From: Clostridiales bacterium
Lineage (GTDB): Bacteria; Bacillota; Clostridia; Oscillospirales; CAG-272
NCBI GenBank assembly: GCA_003523225.1
Contig: DPGK01000004.1
Coordinates: 75,485-139,484, forward strand
DNA length: 64,000 bases
Direction of reading: 5' to 3'
A model generated the notes under the pieces. It was not told where the DNA came from, did no database searches, and saw only the letters and a program-made list of their open reading frames with translations. Position 1 is the stretch's first letter, and each line of letters starts with the position of its first letter. This document shows positions 44,892 to 53,771 of the stretch, one piece after another. The position numbers and the translations under genes were made by a program.

Positions 44892-46871
44892 ATGCTGCCC
44901 AGACTTTCAGCCGCTCTTTCAGTGCCAAAGGTTAAACTTGTATGCCGCACTGCTGACGGGCGGGAACGTCCGTATATCGGTTCTCTTTGCAGCAGCGAGC
45001 GGGTAACACTTACCGCCGCCGTACCCCGGATAATGGGGGCGGCAGCGGTGGTAATGAGGATCTTTCCGGATGAAGGCAACGGGGACGGTTACAGTGATCT
45101 GCCCTTTACTTATTCCTGTCAGGCAGACACATATGACAAATATGTGCTTGATCTTGCTCCCGGAGATTTCGGGAGTGGAGCGGCGGGGCTTTATTTCTAT
45201 GAATTTTTGTTCCTGCGCGGCATGGACACGCTTTTCTCCGACACCCGTAACAATGTTGATTTTACCCTGACGCCGCACAGCTGCGGCAGATTCAGGCTGC
45301 TTGTATACGAGGACGGTTTTACAACTCCGGACTGGCTCGGCGGCGGAGTAATGTATCATATTTTTGTTGACCGCTTCTGCCGCGGCGAGGGGCGCACTCT
45401 GCTGCGCGACGACGCCGTGCTTGACCCCGATTGGCGGAACGGAGTGCCGCAATACGGCGAGCGTCCCGGCTCTCCGGTTAAAAACAATGTGTTTTTCGGG
45501 GGCAATCTCTGGGGCGTGCGCGAAAAGCTGCCCTATCTTGTCTCGCTGGGCGTCAGCGTGATATACCTTTCTCCGATATTCACTGCGTCGTCAAATCATA
45601 AGTACGACGCCTCGGATTATCTGCACGTTGACCCGGAGTTCGGCGGCGACGAGGCATTTTCAGCGCTGCTTGAGGCGGCTCACGCCTCCGGGATACGCGT
45701 TATCCTTGACGGTGTTTTTAACCACACCGGGGATGACAGCATTTATTTTGACAAATATCACCGCTATGGCGGCGGTGCGTGGGATGATGTATCCTCGCCC
45801 TACCGCAAGTGGTTTTTCTTCAGAAACTCACCCTCGGACGAGGACGGCGGGGAGCCGGAATACGAAAGCTGGTGGGGGATACCGATCCTTCCCAAGCTCA
45901 ACCTTGATGAACCCTCCTGCCGGGACTTTTTCATCGGCGAGGGCGGAGTTTGTGAAAGATATCTCCGCATGGGCGCTGACGGTTGGCGGCTGGATGTTGC
46001 CGACGAGCTGCCCGACGGTTTTCTTTCGGCACTCCGGGAGCGCGTCAAGGGCGTGTCCTCTGACGCGGCGATAATCGGAGAGGTATGGGAGAACGCCGCG
46101 GACAAGATCTCATACGGCAGGAGGCGGGCGTATTTTCAGGGTCGTCAGCTTGACAGCGTGATGAATTATCCCCTGCGCTCCGCACTGCTCACTTACGCCG
46201 AATACGGCGACGCTTCTTTTCTTGCCGATGAGCTTAAGGAGATATATTCCTCATATCCGCGACAGGCGGCAGATGTGCTTATGAATATTATCGGAACTCA
46301 CGATACTGTGCGCGTTCTGAATCTGCTCGGTGCTCCAGAAAAAACGCGGGAGGCGGAGCTGCTTTCAAACGCCGAGCGCGAGGGTACGCGGCTGTCAGAT
46401 ACCGAAAGAGCCGCAGGATTGCGCCGTTTGCGTGTGATATCGGCGCTTCAATACTCTGTCTATGGCTTTCCCTGTGTCTATTACGGCGATGAGCGAGGTA
46501 TGGAGGGGTTGGGCGATCCTTTCTGCCGTTATCCGATGATCTGGGACGAGCGCACCGAAAATGAGCTGGTCCGTCATTACGCAAGACTGGCTGAGGTTCG
46601 TCGCGAGCCGGCGTTTGACCGCGGAGAGTTTGAAATTCTGCGTGCCGAGGGCGGATATATTGAATTTGTCCGCGAAAAGGCGACCGATGACGGCATAAGC
46701 CGGGTGCGTGTCGCCGCCAATCTCGGAGATACCGACGCGGTGATGTCGGTCGAGGGCTGCTGGCGCGAGCTTTATTCCGGAAAAAGCGGAGAGGGCAATT
46801 ATACTGTTGCGCCCTGTGAATTTGCTTTTATCACGCAGTTTTCCTGTGATGCTACGGAGGAGACAAAATAA
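44892..46871 (+). CDS. GH13 alpha-amylase family hydrolase (neopullulanase-like)
   Basis: A 659-residue protein with a CBM34-like N-terminal beta domain (about 1-150) and a GH13 barrel. Conserved regions are GVFNHTG (region I), DGWRLDVADE with the nucleophile aspartate (II), IIGEVWEN with the acid/base glutamate (III) and GTHDTVRVL with the third aspartate (IV). This pattern suits cyclomaltodextrinase/neopullulanase/maltogenic amylase. There is no signal peptide, so it acts inside the cell, probably trimming glycogen or imported maltodextrins next to glycogen phosphorylase. AAAGGA precedes it. Confidence 0.88.
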   Translation: MLPRLSAALSVPKVKLVCRTADGRERPYIGSLCSSERVTLTAAVPRIMGAAAVVMRIFPDEGNGDGYSDLPFTYSCQADTYDKYVLDLAPGDFGSGAAGLYFYEFLFLRGMDTLFSDTRNNVDFTLTPHSCGRFRLLVYEDGFTTPDWLGGGVMYHIFVDRFCRGEGRTLLRDDAVLDPDWRNGVPQYGERPGSPVKNNVFFGGNLWGVREKLPYLVSLGVSVIYLSPIFTASSNHKYDASDYLHVDPEFGGDEAFSALLEAAHASGIRVILDGVFNHTGDDSIYFDKYHRYGGGAWDDVSSPYRKWFFFRNSPSDEDGGEPEYESWWGIPILPKLNLDEPSCRDFFIGEGGVCERYLRMGADGWRLDVADELPDGFLSALRERVKGVSSDAAIIGEVWENAADKISYGRRRAYFQGRQLDSVMNYPLRSALLTYAEYGDASFLADELKEIYSSYPRQAADVLMNIIGTHDTVRVLNLLGAPEKTREAELLSNAEREGTRLSDTERAAGLRRLRVISALQYSVYGFPCVYYGDERGMEGLGDPFCRYPMIWDERTENELVRHYARLAEVRREPAFDRGEFEILRAEGGYIEFVREKATDDGISRVRVAANLGDTDAVMSVEGCWRELYSGKSGEGNYTVAPCEFAFITQFSCDATEETK

Positions 46872-46873
46872 AA

Positions 46874-47215
46874 ATGTTAAAAAATTTCATAAAACGGCTG
46901 ACCGCGCCGAAAAATCCGGATTCCCCGCGCTACCGCCGCGAAATGGCAGAGCGGATATGCGGGAAGCGTATCCGATACGTCACCGAAAGACGAAACAATG
47001 TCGATGAGGTGATAGGCAGAGAGGGCAGCATGAGTCTGCGGGATGACGAGCTGATAGTGTTCTCCTCCTCAAACGTGGTCTTCCGCTGTCCGGTGGACGA
47101 GCTGACAGCCTCCGAACTGCTCTCCAAGGACGGCGTAGTGCTTACCGGACCGGATACCGAGCATGGCGGCGTCGAGCGGACGGTAATAGCTTATTATGTG
47201 TATTACAGAAAATAA
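46874..47215 (+). CDS. Small protein of unknown function downstream of the GH13 gene
   Basis: A 113-residue soluble protein, starting two bases after the GH13 stop. Its N-terminus is basic (MLKNFIKRLTAPKNPDSPRYRREMAERICGKRIRYVTER), and a beta-rich part follows (ELIVFSSSNVVFRCPVDELTASELLSKDGVVLTGPD and VIAYYVYYRK). I do not recognise a family. Its position and codon use suggest a real gene of the glycogen operon, perhaps a regulator or accessory factor; this is only inference. Confidence 0.65.
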   Translation: MLKNFIKRLTAPKNPDSPRYRREMAERICGKRIRYVTERRNNVDEVIGREGSMSLRDDELIVFSSSNVVFRCPVDELTASELLSKDGVVLTGPDTEHGGVERTVIAYYVYYRK

Positions 47216-47301
47216 TCTGCTGCTTACACAACAGGGCAAAGCGTAATACGGTTTGCCTCACCAATCAAACGAATGATCAATAATCAAAAGAAGGAAATTG
47301 T

Positions 47302-48069
47302 ATGAAAATTGTTGTAAAGGTCGGGACGTCAACTCTGACGCATCCCACCGGATGCCTTAATATCAGGCGGATAGAAGAACTCTGCAAGGTGCTTGCCGAT
47401 CTTAAAAACGCCGGCAACGAGGTGATATTAGTCTCCTCCGGAGCTGTGGGAATGGGAGTCGGAAAGCTAAATCTCGGTTCACGCCCGCGCGACACCGTGG
47501 GCAAGCAGGCGGCAGCCGCCGTCGGTCAGTGCGAGCTTATGTATACATACGATAAGCTGTTTTCCGAATACAACCGCACTGTGGCGCAGATATTGCTTAC
47601 AGCCGAGGATTTCAGGCAGGGAACACGGCACCGTAACTTTTCAAACACGCTGGAGCGGCTGCTCTCACTTGGCGTGATACCGATAATCAACGAAAACGAC
47701 ACCGTGGCGACGGATGAAATTGAGATCGGAGACAACGATTCGCTTGCCGCACTTGTTGCGGTCAGCGCCGGTGCGTCGCTTCTGGTGCTTATGTCCGACA
47801 TAGAGGGTCTGTTCACCGCCGATCCGCACCGTGACCCCGGAGCAAAGCTGATCCCGGAGGTGTACACCGTTGACGACAAGCTGCTTTCTCTCGGCGGCGA
47901 GAGCGGAGCGCAGGGAACGGGCGGAATGGCGACAAAGCTCGCGGCGGCAAGGATAGCGACCGATGCCGGCTGCGATATGATAATATGTGACGGATCGCGT
48001 CCCGAAAACCTTTATGATATTGCCGAGGGAAAACGCGTCGGCACAAGATTTTTTGCAAAACAGGAATAA
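47302..48069 (+). CDS. proB: Glutamate 5-kinase
   Basis: A 255-residue amino-acid kinase. KVGTSTLTH at the start, SSGAVGMGVGKL and NENDTVATDEIEIGDNDSLAALVA are the family motifs. The C-terminal PUA domain of longer ProB proteins is absent, a common variant, so this is not a truncation. It makes glutamyl 5-phosphate, the first step of proline synthesis and the feedback-controlled one. AAGGAAA lies before the start; proA follows four bases later. Confidence 0.95.
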   Translation: MKIVVKVGTSTLTHPTGCLNIRRIEELCKVLADLKNAGNEVILVSSGAVGMGVGKLNLGSRPRDTVGKQAAAAVGQCELMYTYDKLFSEYNRTVAQILLTAEDFRQGTRHRNFSNTLERLLSLGVIPIINENDTVATDEIEIGDNDSLAALVAVSAGASLLVLMSDIEGLFTADPHRDPGAKLIPEVYTVDDKLLSLGGESGAQGTGGMATKLAAARIATDAGCDMIICDGSRPENLYDIAEGKRVGTRFFAKQE

Positions 48070-48073
48070 AAAC

Positions 48074-49339
48074 ATGACGACACATGAAATACTGCTCGGC
48101 GCACGCGCCGCGCTTCCGGCGCTTTCCGCCGCCGGGACAGATACACTTGACGCGGCTCTCCTTTGCGTGGCAGAGGCGCTTGACCGCCGCCGCGGCGACA
48201 TTCTTGCCGCAAATGAGGAGGATATGAGGGAGGCGCGCGAGAGCGGAAAAATATCTCCCGTGATGCTTGACAGACTTCGCCTTGACGACAAAAGGATCAA
48301 CGGAATGTGCGACGGAATACGCGACGTCGCCGCGCTTCCGTCCCCGCTCGGCAGGGTGCTGTCCGAGATCACACGTCCCAACGGGCTGAAGATCTCAAAG
48401 ATCTCGGTGAGCATCGGAGTGGTGGCGATAATATATGAAAGCCGTCCCAACGTTACCTCCGACGCCGCGGCACTTGCCCTTAAAAGCGGAAATGCCTGTG
48501 TACTGCGGTGCGGACACGACGCGGCGCGCTCTGCCGCGGCAATTGTGTCGGCGTTGAGAGAGGGCCTTGCCGCCGCCGGACTTCCAGCCGGGGCTGTAAG
48601 CCTTGTTGAGGACACGACACGCGCCGGTGCGCGTGAGCTTATGGAGGCGGTAGGTCTTGTCGATCTGCTCATTCCTCGCGGTGGCGCAGGGCTTATACGC
48701 GCTTGCGTCGAAAACGCAAAAGTTCCCGTTGTCGAGACCGGAACCGGAATATGCCATATTTATGTTGACAGGGCGGCAGACCTTGAGATGGCGCTGTCTA
48801 TTATTGAAAACGCTAAGACCTCGCGCCCTTCCGTCTGCAACGCCGCAGAAGCGGTGCTGATACACAAGGATATCAAGGATGAATTCCTGCCTATGCTGCA
48901 AAAACGTCTGTGCGACGACCGCGCTGCGCGCGGGGAAGTCCCCGTGGAGCTGAGATGCGACAGCACGGCGGCTAAGATAACGCGCACTGTCCCGGCACAG
49001 GATAAGGACTTTGATACCGAATTCCTCGACTATATCCTCGCGATTGGGATAGTCGGGAGCATTGACGAGGCTATCGGGCATATCGCGCGCCATTCAACTC
49101 ACCACTCCGACGCAATTGTTACCGCTGACGAGGCGGCTGCCGCAAAGTTTGTGCGGATGGTGGACAGCGCTGCAGTGTATGTCAACGCATCCACCCGTTT
49201 TACCGACGGCGGTGAGTTCGGGCTGGGATGTGAGATGGGGATATCCACTCAAAAGCTGCCTCCGCGCGGTCCGATGGGACTTTGCGAGTTGACAAGCTAT
49301 AAATATGTAATTACCGGTACGGGACAGATAAGAGTCTGA
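48074..49339 (+). CDS. proA: Gamma-glutamyl phosphate reductase
   Basis: A 421-residue aldehyde-dehydrogenase fold enzyme. The catalytic cysteine lies in SRPSVCNAAE, preceded by VPVVETGTGICHIYVD and followed by FTDGGEFGLGCEMGISTQKLPPRGPMGL, all typical of ProA. It reduces glutamyl phosphate to the semialdehyde. The start is ATG 48074, four bases after proB; the AGGA of the preceding stop region serves as ribosome binding site. Confidence 0.96.
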   Translation: MTTHEILLGARAALPALSAAGTDTLDAALLCVAEALDRRRGDILAANEEDMREARESGKISPVMLDRLRLDDKRINGMCDGIRDVAALPSPLGRVLSEITRPNGLKISKISVSIGVVAIIYESRPNVTSDAAALALKSGNACVLRCGHDAARSAAAIVSALREGLAAAGLPAGAVSLVEDTTRAGARELMEAVGLVDLLIPRGGAGLIRACVENAKVPVVETGTGICHIYVDRAADLEMALSIIENAKTSRPSVCNAAEAVLIHKDIKDEFLPMLQKRLCDDRAARGEVPVELRCDSTAAKITRTVPAQDKDFDTEFLDYILAIGIVGSIDEAIGHIARHSTHHSDAIVTADEAAAAKFVRMVDSAAVYVNASTRFTDGGEFGLGCEMGISTQKLPPRGPMGLCELTSYKYVITGTGQIRV

Positions 49340-49398
49340 AGCACGGAGCGCCTGCTGTGCGCAGGATACAGCATACAATCAAAGGAACGGATGTAAAT

Positions 49399-50211
49399 AT
49401 GAAAACAGGATTTATCGGAACAGGAAATATGGGCGGCGCACTTGCTGACGCCGTGTCACGCGCTGCGGGGAAGGAGGACAGTATTTATCTGTGCGACCGC
49501 AGTGCGGAAAAGGCGGCTGAGGCGGCAGGGAAGACCGGAGGCACGGTCGTAGCTCTTGACGAGCTGTTTGCGATTTGCGACACGGTTTTTTTCGGAGTCA
49601 AGCCGCAGGGGCTTGAGTCGCTTGCTGCGGAGGTAATGCCGGCTCTTAAAAAACGCATTGACTCCGGAAGGGTACCGCTTGCGGTCACTATGGCGGCGGG
49701 TGTGTCGCTTGAACGCTTTGGAATGCTTTTCCCGGGTCTGCCCGCTATCCGCATTATGCCGAACACGCCGGTCTCGGTGGGAGAAGGAATGATATTCTGG
49801 TGCGCCGGTGCAGGAGTTGATGATGCGGCGCGCGAAAGCTTTGCGCGGATAATGAGCAAGGCGGGAAGGCTATCTGAGCTTCCCGAGGGACTTATTGACG
49901 CAGCCGGAGCCCTGTCGGGCTGCGGTCCTGCGTTTGTTTATATGTTCATCGACGCGCTGGCTGACGGCGGCGTAGCCGCAGGCTTGCCGCGCGCCGTCGC
50001 ACGCGAGGCGGCGATACAGACCGTGTTGGGTGCGGCATCGCTGGCGCGGGAGAGCGGTGCTCATCCCGGAGAGCTTAAGGATGCTGTGTGCAGCCCCGGA
50101 GGTACGACCATCGAGGGGGTGCGTTTGCTTGAAAACCGCGCTTTCCGTTCCGCCGTTACCGATGCAGTGGTAGCCGCTTACGAAAAGACTGCGCGTCTTT
50201 CCAAAAAGTGA
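49399..50211 (+). CDS. proC: Pyrroline-5-carboxylate reductase
   Basis: A 270-residue NAD(P)H-dependent reductase. The Rossmann motif is FIGTGNMGGALADAV at the N-terminus, and the C-terminal signature DAVCSPGGTTIEGVRLLENRAF is intact. It makes proline from pyrroline-5-carboxylate, so proB-proA-proC forms a complete pathway here. ATG 49399 follows AAAGGA; an in-frame ATG at 49357 has poorer context. Confidence 0.96.
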   Translation: MKTGFIGTGNMGGALADAVSRAAGKEDSIYLCDRSAEKAAEAAGKTGGTVVALDELFAICDTVFFGVKPQGLESLAAEVMPALKKRIDSGRVPLAVTMAAGVSLERFGMLFPGLPAIRIMPNTPVSVGEGMIFWCAGAGVDDAARESFARIMSKAGRLSELPEGLIDAAGALSGCGPAFVYMFIDALADGGVAAGLPRAVAREAAIQTVLGAASLARESGAHPGELKDAVCSPGGTTIEGVRLLENRAFRSAVTDAVVAAYEKTARLSKK

Positions 50212-50304
50212 TGATACATGTCGCCTGATCCGGGTTATTCCCGCTTTTGCGGCAGGGCTGTTCCTCGGTTCTTGCGACAAAATCAATTTATTTGTCAAAT
50301 CCTC

Positions 50305-50333
50305 TTGAAATCCGTCACAAGAAAGAGTATAAT
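50305..50333 (+). promoter_or_regulatory. Sigma-A promoter for upp
   Basis: TTGAAA at 50305-50310, a 17-base spacer and TATAAT at 50328-50333; the leader is only about 30 bases, so no attenuator is present. Confidence 0.7.
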
Positions 50334-50366
50334 GTATTAAATTATAAATGCTAAGGAGCAGCAAGA

Positions 50367-50996
50367 ATGAGCACTGTACATGTTATCGACCATCCTCTCA
50401 TCACCCACAAGCTCTCGATCATGAGAAACAAAAAAACCGGTTCAAAGGATTTCCGTGAACTTTTGGGCGAGATTGCGATGCTTATGGGCTACGAGCTGAC
50501 CCGCGACCTCCCGCTTGAGGACGTTACAATTGAAACCCCTATCACGAAAATGAAGGCAAAGATGATCTCGGGCAAAAAGCTCGCCGTGGTTCCGATCCTT
50601 CGCGCAGGACTCGGTATGGTGGACGGTCTTCTTGAATTGGTGCCTGTTGCCAAGGTCGGGCACATCGGTCTTTACCGCGACCCCGAAACACACAACCCCG
50701 TTGAGTATTACTGCAAGCTTCCGAGCGATATTGAAGACAGAATAGTTATTCTTGTTGACCCGATGCTTGCCACCGGAGGCTCCGCCTGTGACGCGCTTAC
50801 CATGCTCAAAAAGCACGGCTGCCGCAACATACGCTTTATGGCTCTTGTAGGTGCTCCCGAAGGTGTCAAGAGAGTTCAGGAGGAGCATCCTGACGTTGAC
50901 ATTTTCATTGCCGCTCTTGACGAATGCCTTAACGATCACGCCTATATCGTCCCCGGCCTCGGCGACGCGGGAGACCGCATTTTCGGCACAAAATAA
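50367..50996 (+). CDS. upp: Uracil phosphoribosyltransferase
   Basis: A 209-residue enzyme of usual length that salvages uracil to UMP with PRPP. The PRPP loop is [18 protein letters not shown] (about 128-145), and [13 protein letters not shown] and the C-terminal [17 protein letters not shown] bind the base. AAGGAG precedes the start. It has its own promoter and is not part of the proline operon. Confidence 0.97.
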   Translation: MSTVHVIDHPLITHKLSIMRNKKTGSKDFRELLGEIAMLMGYELTRDLPLEDVTIETPITKMKAKMISGKKLAVVPILRAGLGMVDGLLELVPVAKVGHIGLYRDPETHNPVEYYCKLPSDIEDRIVILVDPMLATGGSACDALTMLKKHGCRNIRFMALVGAPEGVKRVQEEHPDVDIFIAALDECLNDHAYIVPGLGDAGDRIFGTK

Positions 50997-51009
50997 TAAA
51001 AGGATATAA

Positions 51010-51034
51010 ACAGGCGGGCACATTGTCCGCCTGT
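51010..51034 (+). terminator. Hairpin after upp
   Basis: ACAGGCGG (51010-51017) pairs with CCGCCTGT (51027-51034) but no T-run follows, so termination may be partial and some read-through into the next gene is possible. Confidence 0.45.
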
Positions 51035-51045
51035 CCCCATAATTA

Positions 51046-52020
51046 ATGAAAATTCTGACTGTTGGCAAAAATGACGCGGGTCAGAGGCTGGATAAGTTCC
51101 TGACAAAGGCGGTCAGGGGACTGCCCAAATCGCTGATGTACAAGTCGATAAGAACCAAAAAAATAAAGCTCAACCGCCGTCGCGCCCAGCCGGATGATAT
51201 GCTTTGCGAGGGGGATGAAGTACAGCTTTTTCTGCGCGAGGAGTTCTTTGAATCCCCTGAGAGCGACCGCGGCGCGCTTTACCGTATAAAGCCGGCGCTG
51301 GATATTGTTTTTGAAGATGAAAACATTATTTTAATAAACAAGCGTCCGGGCGTTCTGGTTCACGAGGACGATGAGGGCAGGGACAACACACTTCTTATGC
51401 ACCTGCAAGCCTATCTGTGTCAGAAGGGAGAGTACGACCCGGATTCGGAGCAGTCCTTTGCGCCCGCCTTCTGCAACCGTATTGACCGAAATACCGGAGG
51501 AGTCGTTATTGCCGCCAAAAACGCCGCGGCTCTGCGCGAGATGGACGAGCGTATACGCGACCGCGAGGTGAAAAAATACTACCTATGCGCCGTACACGGC
51601 GTCATGCCGAAAAAAAGCGACGTGCTTGAGGCGTATCTGCGCAAGAACGAAAAGACCAATACCGTTGATGTTATTGACCGTCCCGCACCGGGATACCTGA
51701 CTATAAAGACCGGATACCGGGTGCTTGCGGTCCATGGCGGGGACTCACTGCTTGAAATTGAGCTTTTCACGGGCAGGACTCACCAGATACGTGCCCATAT
51801 GGCGCACATCGGACATCCCCTGCTCGGCGATGGCAAATACGGAGTCAACCGGGATGACAGGCGTGCCGGATATAAATATCAGGCTTTGGTCTCATACCGC
51901 CTGAGTTTTGATTTTTCCGACGGAGGCGGTGTGCTTTCCGATCTGTGCGGTCGGGAATTTTCCATTCCGCCCTCGGGCGTATGGTTCTGTGCCGATTTCG
52001 GTTATGACGGACAAAAATAA
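51046..52020 (+). CDS. RluA family pseudouridine synthase
   Basis: A 324-residue enzyme with an N-terminal S4 domain (about 12-70, RLDKFLTKAVRGLPKSLMYKSIRTKKIKLNRRRAQPDD) and a catalytic domain with the essential aspartate in RIDRNTGGVVIAAK. HQIRAHMAHIGHPLLGDGKYG is another family motif. It isomerises uridine in rRNA, most like the RluC/RluD type, but the target cannot be read from the sequence. The start lacks a clear ribosome binding site. Confidence 0.9.
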   Translation: MKILTVGKNDAGQRLDKFLTKAVRGLPKSLMYKSIRTKKIKLNRRRAQPDDMLCEGDEVQLFLREEFFESPESDRGALYRIKPALDIVFEDENIILINKRPGVLVHEDDEGRDNTLLMHLQAYLCQKGEYDPDSEQSFAPAFCNRIDRNTGGVVIAAKNAAALREMDERIRDREVKKYYLCAVHGVMPKKSDVLEAYLRKNEKTNTVDVIDRPAPGYLTIKTGYRVLAVHGGDSLLEIELFTGRTHQIRAHMAHIGHPLLGDGKYGVNRDDRRAGYKYQALVSYRLSFDFSDGGGVLSDLCGREFSIPPSGVWFCADFGYDGQK

Positions 52021-52028
52021 AATTATAA

Positions 52029-53672
52029 ATGAAAAAAATTTCAGTTGACATATTGCGTCCCCGCCGGGCGCCCGTGCGCTTACTGATGCTTGCGCTGTCC
52101 GGCGCTTTGGCGGGGCTTTGTATAACTTTCCCGACATATGTCGGGGCATTCCTGCAATGGCTGGTGTATGTTCCGGCGGCGTGGGTGCTTTACGCGATGT
52201 CGGGGGATGACACAGGAACGGCGCGTCGGTTCCTGCGTTCCTGGCGCTACGGCTTTTTGTTTTTTATGTCTGAATACCTTGTGGTCTACCACTGGTTTTT
52301 CGCATTTTATCCGCTGGATTTTACCGGGATGAGCCGTGCTTCCGCCGCTGTTGTGGTCATGGTAGCATGGGTGGGACTTCCACTGCTTGCCTCTTTGGCG
52401 GGCGGGTTTGTTTTTGTGCTTTTCGTGCTTGCCGCAAGAGGAAAAGCCGCCAAACGTCTGCCGTGGCTTATGCCGTTCACCGGAGGCGCTCTTTTTGCAC
52501 TGTTTGAATGGGTAGAGACGATCGGCTGGATGGGCGTTCCGTGGGGAAGGGCGGCGCTGGGACAGCTTGCCTTTGATTCATCGCTGACTGTTCAGAGCGC
52601 GTCTTTGCTCGGAAGCTACTTTGTTACCTTTCTGATAGTCTCGGTGTCTTTTCTGATGGCGCAGGCGGCTCTTTCGGAGCGCCGCGTGGCGGTTGCCCGA
52701 ACGTGTACGGCGTTGGTTCTGGTGCTTTCAAATCTGCTTTACGGCGCAGGAGCTTTTTGCTTCGGCAGTGAGGGAACTGAGATACGGACAGCAGCGATTC
52801 AGGGCAATGTGTCCTCAAGGGAAAAATGGACGCTGACCGTAAATGACACGGTTGAGCTTTACAAAGGCCTTATATGCGAGGCGGCAGAGGCGGGTGCCGA
52901 GCTTATTGTGTGTCCCGAAAGCGCTTTTCCGTGGGATATGACGCACGACAGCGGCTCGCTTGACACATTTGGCAGTATCGCACGGGAGTACGGGGTCAGT
53001 ATAATTATCGGTTGCCTTGACGGTCGCGGAGAGGGTCAGCAGAACGTGCTGATACTGATATGTCCCAACGGCAGTGTGTCCGATACGTTTTACTCAAAGC
53101 GGCATCTTGTTCCTTTTGGCGAATATATGCCGTGGCGGGACTTCCTCAGCGTGCTGATACCTCCGCTTGCCGAGATCGCCATGCTTGAGTATGATATCGT
53201 TGCGGGAAAATCTGCCGCTGTTATGACGCTTGCGGACGGCACATGTGTGGGCGGACTTATCTGTTTTGACTCGATCTACGAAACGCTTGCCCTTGAATCA
53301 GCCCGCGAGGGCGCGCAAATACTGGCGCTGGGGACAAATGACTCATGGTTTCTTGATTCTGCGGCGGTGTATATGCACAACGAGCAGGCAAGGCTTCGCG
53401 CAATCGAGACCGGGCTTCCTGTGGTGCGTGCGGCAAATACGGGAATATCCTCCCTCATAGACTCGAAGGGAAGGGTAAAGGGATCTTTGCCTCCGCTTGA
53501 GGACGGCGTTCTTTGCGGAACGCTGACAACAGGCAGCGCGTCTTTTTACTGCTGCATCGGGAATCTGTTTGTATATCTGCTTATCGCCTTTTATTTTTCG
53601 CAATTGGCTTATGGCGTAGCTGTAAGCTTGCTTGAAAAACGCCGCGGACTTCGCAAAAGCCGCGACACATAA
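52029..53672 (+). CDS. lnt: Apolipoprotein N-acyltransferase
   Basis: A 547-residue membrane protein with about seven N-terminal helices (to residue about 235) and a nitrilase-type domain facing outward. The catalytic triad appears in CPESAFPWDM (Glu), YSKRHLVPFGEYMPW (Lys) and GGLICFDSIYE (Cys), as in Lnt, which adds the third acyl chain to lipoproteins. A last helix follows (about 505-525). Lnt is unusual among Firmicutes, where other enzymes often do this. The start has no strong ribosome binding site and lies eight bases after the synthase gene, so translation is probably coupled. Confidence 0.87.
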   Translation: MKKISVDILRPRRAPVRLLMLALSGALAGLCITFPTYVGAFLQWLVYVPAAWVLYAMSGDDTGTARRFLRSWRYGFLFFMSEYLVVYHWFFAFYPLDFTGMSRASAAVVVMVAWVGLPLLASLAGGFVFVLFVLAARGKAAKRLPWLMPFTGGALFALFEWVETIGWMGVPWGRAALGQLAFDSSLTVQSASLLGSYFVTFLIVSVSFLMAQAALSERRVAVARTCTALVLVLSNLLYGAGAFCFGSEGTEIRTAAIQGNVSSREKWTLTVNDTVELYKGLICEAAEAGAELIVCPESAFPWDMTHDSGSLDTFGSIAREYGVSIIIGCLDGRGEGQQNVLILICPNGSVSDTFYSKRHLVPFGEYMPWRDFLSVLIPPLAEIAMLEYDIVAGKSAAVMTLADGTCVGGLICFDSIYETLALESAREGAQILALGTNDSWFLDSAAVYMHNEQARLRAIETGLPVVRAANTGISSLIDSKGRVKGSLPPLEDGVLCGTLTTGSASFYCCIGNLFVYLLIAFYFSQLAYGVAVSLLEKRRGLRKSRDT

Positions 53673-53676
53673 GTAT

Positions 53677-53767
53677 AAATCCTCCACCTTTTTCATATAT
53701 TAAACTGAAAACAATGAAACGGTTTGCGCTACGCGCAAGCTGTAAGGTTCAAAAAGGCGGAGGATTT
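53677..53767 (+). promoter_or_regulatory. Long inverted repeat covering the spoIVA ribosome binding site
   Basis: The left arm (53677-53693) and right arm (53751-53767) are complementary over 17 bases with one mismatch. The right arm contains the GGAGG (53759-53763) of spoIVA and is followed by T-rich sequence. A transcript reading through from lnt would fold and hide the site or terminate; a transcript that starts between the arms would not. A weak sigma-E-like element (ATATATT, then CAATGAAAC) lies between them. Confidence 0.45.
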
Positions 53768-53771
53768 TTTC

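Noticed and set aside
47302-48069. proB as a truncated gene
   Set aside because: The missing C-terminal PUA domain is a common natural variant and the gene ends cleanly four bases before proA.
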